Under the pieces are notes generated by a model. That model was not told the origin of the DNA, did not search any database, and saw only the letters and a program-made list of their open reading frames with translations. A DNA stretch of 64,000 nucleotides. Origin: Ascidia mentula. Taxonomy: Eukaryota > Chordata > Ascidiacea > Phlebobranchia > Ascidiidae. How positions within the stretch are numbered: the first letter of the stretch is position 1; every line of letters begins with the position of its first letter. Below, piece after piece: positions 49,501 to 62,600 of this stretch. Location of the stretch: positions 15,564,501 to 15,628,500 of the forward strand of contig OX387200.1 in assembly GCA_947561715.1 (NCBI GenBank), in the 5' to 3' direction. Position numbers and translations under genes: made by a program.

Positions 49501-52500
49501 GACGCTGGGATGTCGAAACAAAGAACTTCAAACTACTCGCGGGACAAAATGTGATAGGTACTACCCCTGTCAGTTAAATTCTACAAGGTGTTGACGAGAG
49601 TCAGCTAAACAAATTGACAATATTCATTACAGCATTCCTCTAAGAAGAGACAGTTATATTGGTTTCGCCGTAGAAACGAGCAAAGCCATGTTTGCAGACT
49701 CCAGCGATACGGTTTATATTGCCGGGGCGCCGCGCGGGAATTACACCGGGTCTGTGGTCATGTACACTAAGCAACGTGGTAAGACTGTGGCGTTGTATTA
49801 TCCCTAAACTTTTTATTGGACTGTAAATTGTATAAGGTGATCTCTTCGCTCAGTTTCTGCTCGCCGGATACTGATATAGTTGAAAACTTGAGTGTTTTTA
49901 GCCAATATTGGGACGGAAATCTAGTTAATCACACCGTATAGTATTCCCCGTTACAACATCGTTTTGACTATACTTTTATGTCATGTGTTTTCGACCGAAT
50001 CAACGCTTCCCATCCGGGGCAAAATTTCCCCCTTTGGGACAAATTTTTTAAAACAATAAATTTGCAAACTTTTTAGTGTTCGTCGTGTAGTATTTTAAAG
50101 GTTATGTTTTGGCAAAACTATTAGTTATTTTTACGTTATTTTTTTGCTTTGCAATTGCTACAATTTTGCAAAATTTGAATGTTAAAACATGGGGGTAAAT
50201 TTGTCTTTGACGGCTAAGAAAAAAGTTGGGGAACCTATGGACTAGGAATGGTCTTTAACATTCGCGTTTCACACAAAAGCAAACCCGGCAAAATTTGTCA
50301 CTTTCATCAGAACTTTTATTTCTGTAATTCATGCATTGCTTCCCAAAATTTTAATCACCGCATTTTTCAAATTGAATTTCGTGCCAAATGCATGGCAGAA
50401 AACTTTGCCAATTAATTGAGGTATTTGCATACTTTACGCTTTATTTTCTATCATTAAACGTTTTTATGCCAACGTTTTTGTGATGTTTAATAATGTTGCA
50501 GCGACGGACGGGACCCTAGCTCTTCACCCTATAATGAACAGCATTCTTATGGGAGACTTTATGGGTTCGAGCTATGGCTTCTCCTTGGCGGTTACCGACT
50601 TGAACAACGACGGTTTGGACGATCTCTTGGTAGGAGCTCCGCAATACTATCAATACAACAACGATGGAAAATACGGCGGCGCTGTGTACGTCTACATCAA
50701 CGACGCCACACTTGGAATAGGGCAAGTTTATTTTATGCTTTTTACGAGGCAGTGTTGTCTTTAGCCAGCAATATTATGGGAATTATGACAAGTTGAGATG
50801 ATTTGTTTACGTCGAACACTTTTTCCAATCAGTCCGATTGTTTCCATAAGAAAACAGCGTCGTTGAATCTATAGTGTGTTTAGTTATACACGGGTGGGGA
50901 AATTTTACCTTTTCCATGTGATCATCACTAACCTTAAGTTTTCTTAAACAAACAACAGCCAAACGATTTTTTTTATGTTTTGCAGCAATGTAACTCCCCT
51001 AAAACTGTACGGCCCCTTGGACTCCTTTTTTGGATACAGCGTTGAAGCGCTCGGTGACCTTGACCAGGATGGATACAACGACTTTGCTGTCGGGGCACCG
51101 TACGAACTGCCGAGTGGCAAGATATACATTTACAGAGGCAAGTGCCCAATTTGGGTTTGCTGTACAAATATTCTATCAAATGTGATCGTACAGTAAATTG
51201 TTGTGAAAAAGCTGGCCGTTAAAAAGATGAGATTCAACGAAGTTAATCGTCTTCCAGGCTCAGCTGACGGCGTACCAAAACTTTCGCAACGTCTCAGTGG
51301 CGAAGACTTCTTTGAGGTGACCGATGAAAGTACAGGATTCGGCGTATCCATGTCCAGTGACGTGGATATCGACAACAACCGCTATCCGGATTTATTTGTT
51401 GGAACGCTCACCGACCGTGCGGTTCTCTTCAGGTGTTGGATTTTTATATTTATCCCCAGTAAAGTACGCTGCACGGTTTTGTTCGGTCACGAGGTTATTC
51501 TAAATTTTTTTTATATTTTTAAATTTCGTGTAAGACCTATGTACAACAGTTTCGACTAAAAAGGTCTCATCAGTGCAGCTGGTGTGACTTTCAGACGACT
51601 GTGCTGACCAAACTAAATAATCACCGTCATCCGTTGGGCACCAAACTAGGTGCAACCTTACGGAGAAAACAAGGTTCTATGGCCAAGCAAATCTCAACCA
51701 ATAGTGCCGTCAGGCCTCGTTTCACAATAATCATATGATGAGCAATGTGGAGCCAAGTGGAAGTCTTTGCTTAGCCGTTTGGTCAGCAAAGTCGCCTGCT
51801 AGTCACACCAGCTGCACTGATGAGACCTTTTAGGTCGAAACAGTGCCATCTGTCTGCAGCTTATACACAGTTCATATTTATTGGCTCCACATTGCCTATA
51901 AAAAAAATGTCTGCTGTGTGCGTACAATCGGTCCCCGTTCCAGTACATGTCTACGACCCATTTATGCAACGTTGTTTTTTAATGCAGAGCTCGTCCCATC
52001 ATCACCGTTATGTCGTCCCTAAGCGTGAATCCCCACACAATTAACTTGCGTCAACCCAACTGTTCATACGGAGGAAAACTTTACTCCTGTTTCGACGTCG
52101 AGTTTTGCTTCTCGTGAGTTGTAATATTGTGAAACGTTTCTTTATCTTGATAGTGGTTCGAGTGTTGAATATCGAAAGGATGGTTATGGTTTATGTTTAC
52201 AATCAACCGCTGTATGACAAACACTGATGCTTTGTTTTGGTACATGTAAACGTTGCACGTTTTACGCTTCGGTAAAATACCTAAACCCATCAGGTATGTT
52301 GAAAAAGCTTGAAATGTGTGTAGTTTCCACACACATTTCAACGGTTTAATTCGCTTCAATTTTATCGTTTTGACCGAGTAGATGGGCCGAAAACGAAACA
52401 CATTCATTTTGAAAACTTGTTTCCCATCGCAATCGCCATTGCCCCGTCGACAGTCGCAGTGACTCCATACAAACGTCACAAAAATTTCCAATGAAGATTT

Positions 52501-55500
52501 CCTGGAGTCCCTGGGGACATTTCCAGGCAATGACTGACTGTCATGTCTCTCATTATATAAGAGTTATAACATATATGTTACGTGCATCTGCCTGTCAATG
52601 GAAAACCGTGGTCCGTCTTTTATATGACCCCGCCTACAACCGGAATGTTTTTGTTGCGACAGTTACCAGGCACGGCATGACGAATACACCGAAGCCCTGC
52701 CAATGGAATATGCTCTAACATTGGACAGCAATCTTGTCAACGAGGGAAAATTTCCGCGCGCCTTTTTCGGCACTCCGCACGGCTCGAACACGTTGTACAA
52801 TAACGTTACCTTACCCAGTGCAGGTTTGTAATTATGCTTCTGGTTTGGTGTTAAAAAGACAACAAATACTCCAGTTTTTGAAATTTCCTATTGTTTATGC
52901 ATATTTAAATGTTCGTGTTCGTTTAATTGCCGTAAAAAATGCGTTTGTTATCCAGGAGTTAAAGTTTGTCCTGATGGATTCGTTCGGGTTTACTTCAGCG
53001 AAGAATCGAAAGATCGTTTAAGGCCGATCAACGTCGACTTCAGTAAGCACCCGAATCTACTCAAATTTCAATTTTGCACAGAAGAGAATGTAGTGCAAAC
53101 GTTATTTAAGAAAAAGTCATATGTTGTATTAACCTATAGTTTCCTTTGTAAAGTTAAACAGGTGAGGTGCATGGACTTGCTGCTGCAAAACTACCGCCGT
53201 TAAACTTGTTTAACGTTTTGTGTTTTGATTCCTAAACCTTGTTAAACAGTCGATGTTCAAATGAAACGCCGTGTGCACTCTTTCAACATCCATTAGCGCT
53301 GACACTAAACTTCTTTCGATACTCCTTAAATTTAATAGAGTTTAATCTGGGAAGCGATAATAACGTCATCCAGCGTGAAGCACCCGACGACCCGGTATTC
53401 GTCATGATCGGGGACCCAATAATGGATGCGGACTATCCAAGTTCTCGTGCCGCGCTTGTGACGCCTCTAACCACTTGTGGTGATGACGGATGCCAGAGCA
53501 ACCTTAAAGTGAATGGCACTTTGCCACCAGAAGTTGTTGTAGGTCAGTAATAGCACGCTATAACAACGCTAAATAATAATATTCTTACTCAAACTAATTA
53601 GTGCTTAAGTATATAATCCATTTCGTGCTAAAATGTTTTGTCCTATCCAGTCGCGTTCTGTACTAAGTTAATTAGTTATATAAAAACACTAATGGCGTGT
53701 CAAAAAAAGCTCCCCGTGTTGTGCACTCCTCAGCTACATTATCCCGATTTTAAGATTACGGGGACGTCGCAGCCTTGGTATACAAAAGTGTGCATGTTTG
53801 TTTGTTATTTTATTTTGTTATAGGCAGCAGTACGTTTTTTAGTCTTTGTTAAGTATTATTGAAAATACAACGCAGAAAAATTATTTTCAGGAAACACCGG
53901 GAAAATTACTCTCGTACTGGAAGTGATGAACGATGGAGAAGAAGCTCACCAAGCTTTCATCACCGCGAAATTGCCACCCTATGTTTTCTACGACAACTAC
54001 ACAGTGGTGGAATCTTCAGGCGCCGTTATCGAATGCTTTACCACGGACACTGGTATAAATTAACAACTTGGAGCTCTTGGATGGCATGGTTTTTATCATA
54101 TTGATTCGAATTATATCTGCAATTGAATACTGCCCAGCATGCTTTTGATACTAAATATACGCCAATGAACGCACAGGATCAGAGGCATTAAGGAGAAAAT
54201 AGGTTAAATGTGGTTGACAAAGAGCGTGTTTTGTTTTTAGGAGGAACAACTTTCATCACGTGCAGTTTGGGAAATCCTTACGACGCGCAAAGTTTTGACA
54301 TCATTGCAATCGAGCTGGACGTAGGGTCGTTGCCGACCACCACAAAAGAGGTATAAAGGCCATTTGAATCTTACAAAGTTGATTATAGTTCAAAGGACAA
54401 TGCAATATGTGAAAAAGTACATATGCGGGAAGATATTTCTTTGCCTTGCTACTTGTGCCGGTTCGGATTAAGCTTTGCTGCGATGACATTGTATCGTATA
54501 GCAGCTTTTTTTACCATTTTTATAAATATAAAGGATAATGCTCATTTTGAAAACCCAATGCAGATCGTAGTGGAAGCGACGGGTTCCACAACCAGCAGCA
54601 ACCCGGAGATCCCGCCTGTCCCGCTCAGATCGCGAGTTATTATCGAACACTTAATCAGTATGGCAGCCTTCCCACAGCCACAACAGGTAACTTTTACTTG
54701 AATTACCATTGAAATAATGCGAAAACAATTTACTGTGTTTTGTCATGTTACAGGTTAGATACACAAACTCTCCCATTATTGGCGAATCCGCTATTTACTT
54801 CACTGATCAAATCGGCCCCAAACTCAGTTATAGCTTCCTCGTCACCAATAACGGTAAGAATTGTAGAGTTGATGTCCCTCAGTTTTAAAGCAAACAATAA
54901 TGGTCATGGGCCAGCCAGACTCCTACGGGCCCTGACAGTGCTAACATCTTCAAATCGTGTTGTTTAACAGGCCTCAACCCAGCCAAAGGAATGCAGCTTG
55001 TTGTAAACTTACCTTATGAGATCTTAAATCACAAATGGTTGCTGTACCTTGTCGACGCAAATGTTCGATCGGGTGCTTCCACAGTTGCTGGAATATGCGA
55101 CGATATCTACATAAACGAGCTCGAATATCATCTTCCCAACCCGTCAGGTGGCGCTAGAAAGAAGCGAGAGGTGGGTATGACGTCGTTTAGTTTACTATGG
55201 CAATATCAGTCAAGCGCGCAACCCATATGACAAACAGAAACGCAAAACGGGATGACTAGGATAACTTGCATGCGGATCCGGGTATGGTCAGTTGCACTAC
55301 GTTCCGACGAACAAATGCGAATATATTTAAAATGGGCTGTAAAGATTTATTCCACCATGCTAATTTGCAGTAGAACACAAGGGTTAATTCGACTCAACGA
55401 GAATAACATGATTCGGTTGTAAAAAGATATCACAATCCTTGTGAGCGAGGGCGTGCCTAAAATCCTCGCTCGATTTTATTGTGACCAATCAAGGTGACAA

Positions 55501-57902
55501 GATTATTTCACACATACAGGCTGCACCAAATTGCAGACTTCCCGTTGGCTTTTAATTGTTGGTGACAACAAAGTTTAGCGACTTCGTTGCTTATTCGCCG
55601 ACTTGTTGTATGACACGATACGTTTTACCATGAGTTTGCAACCGTTTGAGCGTCAACCCACAAGAATAGAGTTAGGCCCCAAATTGGCCAGGGTTTACTG
55701 GAAATTCCAGTGAAAACCAAAGCGACGCAGAAGTTGGACTGTAAACCGCTGTGGGCGTGCAATGAAAACTCATCACCGTCACTGCACTCACAACTTACCC
55801 GCCATATATAACACGGAACTTTTGGGTACGTTCGTGACGAGTTTTGGCTGGCGAAAAACCTTATTTTTGGCACAGAAGTTTCGAACTCCGATTCAGGTCG
55901 CGGAAGCGTTTTCACTAAACTTTGTAAACAAAATTCGCAACTTTTTGGCGTTCCAGCACCACGATTTACGTTTTTGCCCCGTTTGCTTTGAGGTATTGCG
56001 GAGAGCTGGGACCAGTAAAAAATTGTCAGGCTATAGGTTTCTACGCTAACTGCAAACTCCTGTTTGTCTGCCTTGCAATAATCAGCAACAAATTTAATTA
56101 AAACATTGCCGCAAATCACAATATTTCCTTGTCATCGCAGGCGGAAAAACCTGCTCCTCTGTACGAACCCCAGAGGCAGGCTTCGTCCAGAACAGCCGGA
56201 TCGCACGGGAGTGAAACTAAACTGGACTGCAAACGCCATTCCGCGTTGTGCGTTCCGGTAAAATGCACACTTGAGCCCATAATGCCTTCAACCACCACGT
56301 CAGTCAGCCTTCAGGTAAACGGGTTGAATTATGAAAAATGAATGTGTTGTTTTTCACATTTTTTGTTGATTGTAAAACTGCTGTGTGCATTTTGACGTCA
56401 AACTTCGAGTCATTATATAACAGTTGCCCGAGTTGATAAAGGTTACGAAACTTTTGTGTAACCCTCTTTTTAATTGATTATATTTTTATCAAAAGCCTTT
56501 TTGTCCCCAGCCTGCGTATGATTAATTTCAAATATACTTTTTCTTTGCCAAACTTCCCATGTTAATAATAATTACTTTTAATACAATAGAGAGCCAGCAT
56601 GCCAATACCTGCAACACCAGTGGAACGTTTACCGTAAAAATTTATTCTAATACACTTATATCACCATCCTCTACATCTATTTCTCCGTGTCAATTCTTAA
56701 TGGACAGATTGCTAGACTTTTACGCTAAACGCTCTGCAGATCCGGTTATGGAACAACACCTTCCTCGAAGAATTCAAAAATATCGACCTTGTGAGAGTTA
56801 TTACGACCGGAATGCTGAAGTCATCAGAATCAAACGTCCGAATAAACGGAGATACAGAAAAACAGGTAACGTATTACAAGTATTCACCAATGACAGGTGA
56901 CCAATCAAATCAATCAAGAATTTAGTACTTCTTTCATTTTTTTCCAATTTATCGTGTAAATCCAATCCCATAAAGATATAATAAAAGTTTTTATATTAAA
57001 AAAGTACACCAAAAGAACTACTCAAAAATGTAGCATAAATAATATCTTTTGCACCAATAATGTTCTTCGCAGGTACAACCAGTGCCCTTTGCTTTATAGA
57101 TGAAAAACATTATTCCTGGCAACTGGTTACAATGTCACGTTTTAACTTTGTGTTCCTATTACACAACACTAATCCATCACTTTCTCGCTTGTTCTCAGAT
57201 TGAAATTACTGTGGATCATGCCTTCTTCAAGGAGGACGCGATCTCCATTTTCCCGTGGTGGTATATTCTGATCGGGATCATCCTGTCTCTCATCATCTAC
57301 ATCGTCATCATCTGCCTCCTAATCCGATGTGGATTTTTTAAGCGAAAAAAGTGAGACGATACGTTTGTGATGTCCATTTCAATATTTATGACATCAAGTT
57401 TTTTTGTAAAATAGCCGAATGGAAAATTAGGTCTATTTAACATTTATCGAAAACTTTACAAGGCCGTCATATTCTGGCAAATACAGTGACCGGTTTAAAA
57501 TATAGGTATTTTTGTATTCCAAGTAGAAAAATATTGTAAAGACTTTTTCTTACCAGAGCACTTTTTCGTCTCATGCACAGTTCCAAATTGCTTGAAACAT
57601 CCATGTTTTCCTAGTTTATAAAATAGTTGATAAATAGATTTTTCAGTTTCTGCAACTGTAGACCACATGGAAAACAATACAAGCTATACTAAATCTGTGT
57701 TTCTGCGTTATTTTTGTTAGTTCTTATTTTACCTGGTTTACTTTTCCACGCCACAAGATCATGTAACGCCCTTGGGTGCGTAACTTGCCAATTTCACCCC
57801 TAACCCGCTTTCCCACGTAGATACCCCAGGAGACCCCAACAGCCCGACGAACACGTTCTCGTCGACGACGAAAACGGAAAAATTAATGAGAGTAGAGCGT
57901 GA
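46508..57902 (+). CDS. Integrin alpha subunit, laminin-binding (alpha3/6/7-like) type
   Basis: Exons: 46508-46661, 46882-47028, 47096-47158, 47414-47518, 47651-47710, one of 48301-48390 or 48725-48835, 49395-49557, 49633-49778, 50502-50721, 50986-51137, 51258-51432, 51988-52113, 52663-52823, 52956-53042, 53339-53542, 53891-54052, 54241-54350, 54564-54686, 54754-54853, 54971-55170, 56141-56314, 56716-56865, 57199-57350, 57821-57902. Using 48301-48390 gives 1,101 residues. Order: signal peptide; seven-blade propeller with WLGVSLESQG, VTCAHRY and Ca-binding DLNNDGLDD, DLDQDGYND and DVDIDNNRYPD; thigh and calf domains; furin-type site RKKR at the end of exon 54971-55170; RLWNNTFLEEF; a transmembrane helix; GFFKR. 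There is no inserted I domain. WLGV..SQG plus the furin site place it with alpha3/6/7. It pairs with a beta subunit at the plasma membrane to bind matrix, classically laminin. Two introns use GC donors. If the last intron is retained, the tail stops at GFFKRKK (57354). Confidence 0.94.
48301..48390 (+). other. Integrin propeller half-blade exon, version 1
   Basis: Phase 1 at both ends, 30 codons, including QYAQAGTSVTFLDQNEYVLG. It aligns with the family segment just before the GGPG/GAPG of blade III. Its acceptor and GTAAAT donor are regular. It joins in frame both to the exon before (47651-47710) and to the exon after (49395-49557, starting GGPG). It has no Cys, whereas vertebrate homologues usually carry a Cys pair in this segment. 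Confidence 0.85.
48725..48835 (+). other. Integrin propeller half-blade exon, version 2
   Basis: Also phase 1 at both ends, 37 codons, including LGYAQSGVSVSLVDNEYLSG, which is homologous to version 1 (shared YAQ.G.SV...DNEY). It is preceded by ATAG and followed by GTAACA. It carries one Cys in an N-terminal extension. Including both versions would duplicate half a blade, so mutually exclusive use is inferred. Confidence 0.82.
51549..51841. mobile_element. MITE copy 1, in an integrin intron
   Basis: The left terminus GTTTCGACTAAAAAGGTCTC and the right terminus, whose complement reads GTTTCGACCTAAAAGGTCTC, begin inverted repeats of about 60 bases that continue through CAGCTGGTGTGACT to GCTGACCAAAC. 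The element is 293 bases, non-coding, and lies in the intron 51433-51987. Its internal sequence recurs inverted at 32656-32890. Confidence 0.87.
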
Positions 57903-59618
57903 TCCTGTGGCACTAAGAAAGTTGGTATAACACCTTCCATCACCTGCAGTTAGTCAACGAACTGTCGAATGAGATTTTTGCCGCCTTGCTGGCACTTTCT
58001 TTACTGAAGCTCTTGCACTTTCGTATTTTGCATCGTTGTTAAATCGTTAGGAAGTCGCGTTGCTCTTCGATTATGTGTTCAATCATGCAGTGTCCTACTT
58101 ATCCCAATAACGAGGTAACTTATTTGCGTTCGTTCGAAACGGCGCAGAAACATGCTCGGAACTAACATCTTACCCCATTGTCGCATTGCTTGGCTAACGT
58201 AACTTAGGTGAAAAATGTGTCGCAAAATGTATATTATAATATATAACTTCCCATTATTCGTTAAAGTACAAATCATACTTTGGATTATTGATTAAGGTTT
58301 TGATTAATTTTTCGCGCATCAAAAGCGTTTTACCGCGCCTGTATCCATATTGTCATTTTACTCGTCTTTTACCATGGGCATACACCAAGCCTTTCATACT
58401 ATTTTCTAACGAGCGCCTCTTGCACAAGAGCCCGTGATGCTCTGTCGCAACCTGGCCAATGAATTTAGTATTTACTCTTATACTGTTTGCATGTTTCTGG
58501 CACAACAATACCAAGATGTTTGCCGCGTGCCTTGTTAAATAAAAACAACACTAACAATCTTGAGTTCGGTTATGTACATAGACTCATTGTATCTCACAAC
58601 TTGGCCAATACACTTGGACGCTTGTTTTAAGCGCCTGAGGGGGAAATGAATACTCTCGCGTAAACGCATGTACACAAAACTGCAGGCAGTTGCAATGTAT
58701 AGAGTTCTTATTGCTACATTGCTTGAACCAATCGTGGTAGATATAACTTTGACGAACAGCTTCTGTCAAACGGGTTTGTTCCCGACTTCCGCCGAGCTAA
58801 TTAATCTAACCCGTGACTGTTGCTGCAGAAGCTGATGCGTCCGCTATTGTTTAAGCCTGCAGTTTTGTTGTATTCACCGTTACGGGAAGATAGCCCTGTT
58901 TTTAAAATATCAGGCCCGTTTTATGCAGCAGATGAACAAAACGGTACGCGCATGTAAGGTTAACAGAAGACCCTGCTACAGTGAATCGCGTTGTGCCGTT
59001 GATTGCGTCTTGTTTGTTCTACGAGTGGTTGTAATAGACGAGGCATGGATGTAAATAAGTGGCTCTTTATATATAAACAGGTGCAATGACAGTCGAACCG
59101 TTAACTGTCCCACCCGTGTATCGATATTACGCGCCGCACAGTCGCACGGAGCAGCGGAGAGAAATGGCGCTCCTCTAGCTTGTTTCTTTTTTTCTCCCCT
59201 TATTCTCTGGCGCCACTCGCCCGTGCATCTCGGATTTCCGGATATTAATGTGACGTAGGGCTACTTCCTCTACGCGATGAGGCGCGGAGTAACTAAACGC
59301 TCGCAATCAGCAAGCATAGCTTAAAGCGTGATTGTTTTGTAGCTTCCAGTTTGCGTGATGGTAGCAGTAAAAAGGAACACCAGCGGGCAGTGGCAGTTGA
59401 AGCAGCAGGCCCAGCAGCATTTTGCTGCTTAGGTGACAGGCTTTACCTGGCTAATGTTATGCGTTTCATTATCGTGGTAAGCAGTGCTACGTTCTATACA
59501 GATGTGTAGCGTCAAACAGTTAGCAATACTGCCCCGTGCGCTCTAGCACCTGCTGTGCTTGCTTTATTGGAGCTATATCACGCAAAGCATTTCGTGACCT
59601 TTGGAAACGCCAACGAAG
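57903..59618. other. Intergenic between integrin alpha and the ETS gene
   Basis: No coding exon recognised. AATAAA near 58536 may end the integrin transcript. TTTATATATAAA (59066-59077) is a TATA-like box about 540 bases before the ETS start codon. The stretch after it is less AT-rich and probably includes 5' UTR. Confidence 0.5.
59066..59077 (+). promoter_or_regulatory. TATA-like box upstream of the ETS gene
   Basis: TTTATATATAAA within otherwise less AT-rich sequence, on the side facing the ETS start codon at 59619. The role is inferred. Confidence 0.4.
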
Positions 59619-62600
59619 ATGTCTTCCTCGGAAGAAACAGGCTTTGCTGCGCCAGGTAGGACTTTGTATAGTGGATATCGCAGGAAATTACGTTCAGTAC
59701 AGACGAACGGTGTGATTCTGTGCGCTACCCACAGTCCTCGACTGCAGCATATCAAGTGGATCACACCAATATTTGTAGTAACGCAAGCTGTGTTCTTATC
59801 ACGAATTGCAAATTTAGAATAGACGCAATTTCATGTCAAATCACTTGATGATCTTACCTTTTGGATTTTAATAAACAAGACATACATGTTAATTTTCTAA
59901 ACTACGGCAGTATATAACGGTTTTGGTGGTTAAATATGGAATGACACCTATCTGTATAAGCATTAAATAGTCACATATTTCGCCGTTAGTCAACATTGAT
60001 GCAAGATGATTGGCCTCTGTGTTTGACAAAAAACGGCCTCCTCTGCAAACGCCTACTAAGGTTTTGGACCAAACAGTAAACTTTATCAAGCTGAAAACTG
60101 TTGTGTTGGTCGGTCTGTTTTCGTGTCGTAATACCCAGAATCCGAAAGCTGTTTTTAAGTGAAAACAAAAACGTGCAGTAAACTTGCACCACATATCGCT
60201 AGTTCCTCTTTTCGACGAGGGTGGCATCTTCTTCTGATGAAGCACTGGGAAAAACCCCTAACCTACTCGTGCTAACATGACGAAACTTGAATGTATCCAC
60301 AAACTTTCCAATAATAATCGTCTAGTGGAATTTACTTTAAATCGGCATCTCGTATTTTGAAGAGTCTATTTTGAAAAGAAAAAATTTTCGTTGGTCAACG
60401 GCTTGTGAAAAGTCGAACAAGTGCTTATGTCTCTAATATGACCCAAATCTTAAAGCACATTGTGCACAATTATAAACTTTTATATTTGTCCGTAATCATC
60501 GCCGAGATTAATAATTGTATTTATGTTGTTGATTTGTTCGTCAGATCTTTCAGACAGCGAATCACAGTCTCCGCCGTGGATGAGCGAAATTTGTGGAGGC
60601 GGCAACCGCCAGATTCAATTGTGGCACTTCATCCTCGAATTGCTGCAGAACAACGAGTACTGTGAAATTATCAGCTGGGAGGGCGACCATGGGGAATTTG
60701 TTATCAAGGTGCTGGACTGGTGCATACTTGTTTTGCATTTGAACGTTTTTTTTTCACACGGGTTTTATAACAACTAAAAAAATTCAAACGAATCAAAGCA
60801 CCAGAAATAACTTTAAAGCCGGTCGCATGACACATTACTAAATATCCACAACGAAAATTTCATACGGAATAAAAGCCCACTCGCAAAGTTATGACATTCA
60901 AAATTGTTATTAGAAACTTAATGAACTTTTGTTTACCCTGTGTGAGCATTTGTAAAGCCCCTTTTATAAAAAGTCAATATGTTAATCATCTTCCTGTACG
61001 GAGATTTTTATTAATGTTTGCCCAATCTGTTGCGCTTTATGAATGATTTTTTGCCTCCAATTGCATTATAAATGAAACAATGAGGCTTCAGGTTCACATG
61101 ACCGAAAATTGGACCCTTGGCTGTACAACAGCAGACCCGTAATCGTCCAGAAACGTCATTTCCGATCAGTATAATTGTGCTCAATGTGCATATCGGTACT
61201 TAGTGTCCCAGGGTTCAGTGTTATAAGGTGAAATTTAAAGCTGATGAAAATAAAGGGCTTTCCTACAACGGAAGTAACGCCCTGGCATTGAGTTGTGTAC
61301 AGTTATGGTTTCGTATAGTGTCTTTTTATGACAGTCAGGAAGTGCGTTAAAAACTATCATCCACCATTGTGTATCAAAACCTCCGCAGTCAGAATCAGCA
61401 AATGGTATTCAGCATTGATATTCCATTTAAATATTCCACTTTAAACACTTTTGACGTATTGATAATGACGTGATTCTTTTCTGACAGCGGAAGTCGACTG
61501 TGACCAGCATATAAACTATGAGCAATAATAATCGGCTTGCTGCTCTATTTCTATATTAGACTCGCATACAAAGATGCTGGTTGGCTGCGCGTCAATGGAC
61601 TGTGGTCTGGTGCCGATAGTATGTTAATAATTAGAAGGGCATCATTTCCGTCCCAGGCGAATCGTTTCGTTTTGTTGAAATATCAGAACTGCAGAAACAC
61701 ATCACTGGCTTTTTTTTACTTTAGTAAAAAGTGATGACTATATCCGCACGTATTGGTTTACATCTGACTATGTTTGTGTAAAATGTTAATTTTTGAACAC
61801 AGGAGCCAGCTGAAGTCGCCCGGATGTGGGGTGAAAAGAAAAGGAAACCGGCAATGAACTATGAAAAGCTTAGTAGAGCTCTGAGGTAAACTCCACTATA
61901 TAAACTGGTAGTGGAAACTCCCATCGTCACATTGCTGCCTTTACTTTAAAAAGTAACGATCATCGACATCACGTGCACACAACTATACCAAGTAGTTGCA
62001 AACCATTACTAATCACACCCACTTTCAACTTCCTTAACGTTCGTTTGTGACTGTTTCCAATAGAAGCATTACATTCCCAATATCATGTACAGTTTTGCTG
62101 TTTAAAATATATACAACCTTACTGGTCAATTATCATGTTTCTGCAATTAAACCTTCCGATGTTTTACTCCAGGTACTATTACGACAAACGTATTTTGTAC
62201 AAGTCTAAAGGCAAGCGCTACGCTTATCAGTTCAATGCCGCTGCCTTAGAGCTTATGTTGAAACGTCGTAATGCCAAAAAGATGAAAGGTATGTAAAACT
62301 GGTAAGACATTATCCAAACTGTTTGGCACAAACCCAAACTTACACTTTTAGCTCCGGAACCTGAAACGCGCCAAGGGGATCCACGCGGACACAGTCCAGT
62401 GATAGATCGATCCAATATCAGGGCTTTTCCCAAACACGAAGGTGGAGACATGGAAAATGGTTTGGACTCAAAGAAATCTGTTAAAGTGGCTATAAAACCG
62501 ATACCGATTCGGCCGACCGAAAACTTTTACGGCGAAAGAGTTGGTCATCGAGATAACCGGCTGTCGGCGATGGGCCATCGTTCGGGCTATGCATCAGCCC

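Noticed and set aside
52421..52530. An integrin exon between 52114 and 52662 (open stretch with a plausible acceptor at about 52460)
   Set aside because: Joining 52113 directly to 52663 keeps phase and gives the expected family sequence (FSYQARHDEY); the extra stretch has no family counterpart.
53638..53823. An extra integrin exon between 53542 and 53891
   Set aside because: Direct joining keeps phase and matches family spacing; the open frame there is probably intronic.
57073..57097. A small exon after the acceptor at about 57072 reading VQPVPFAL
   Set aside because: It runs into a stop with no good donor, and the exons on either side join in frame without it.
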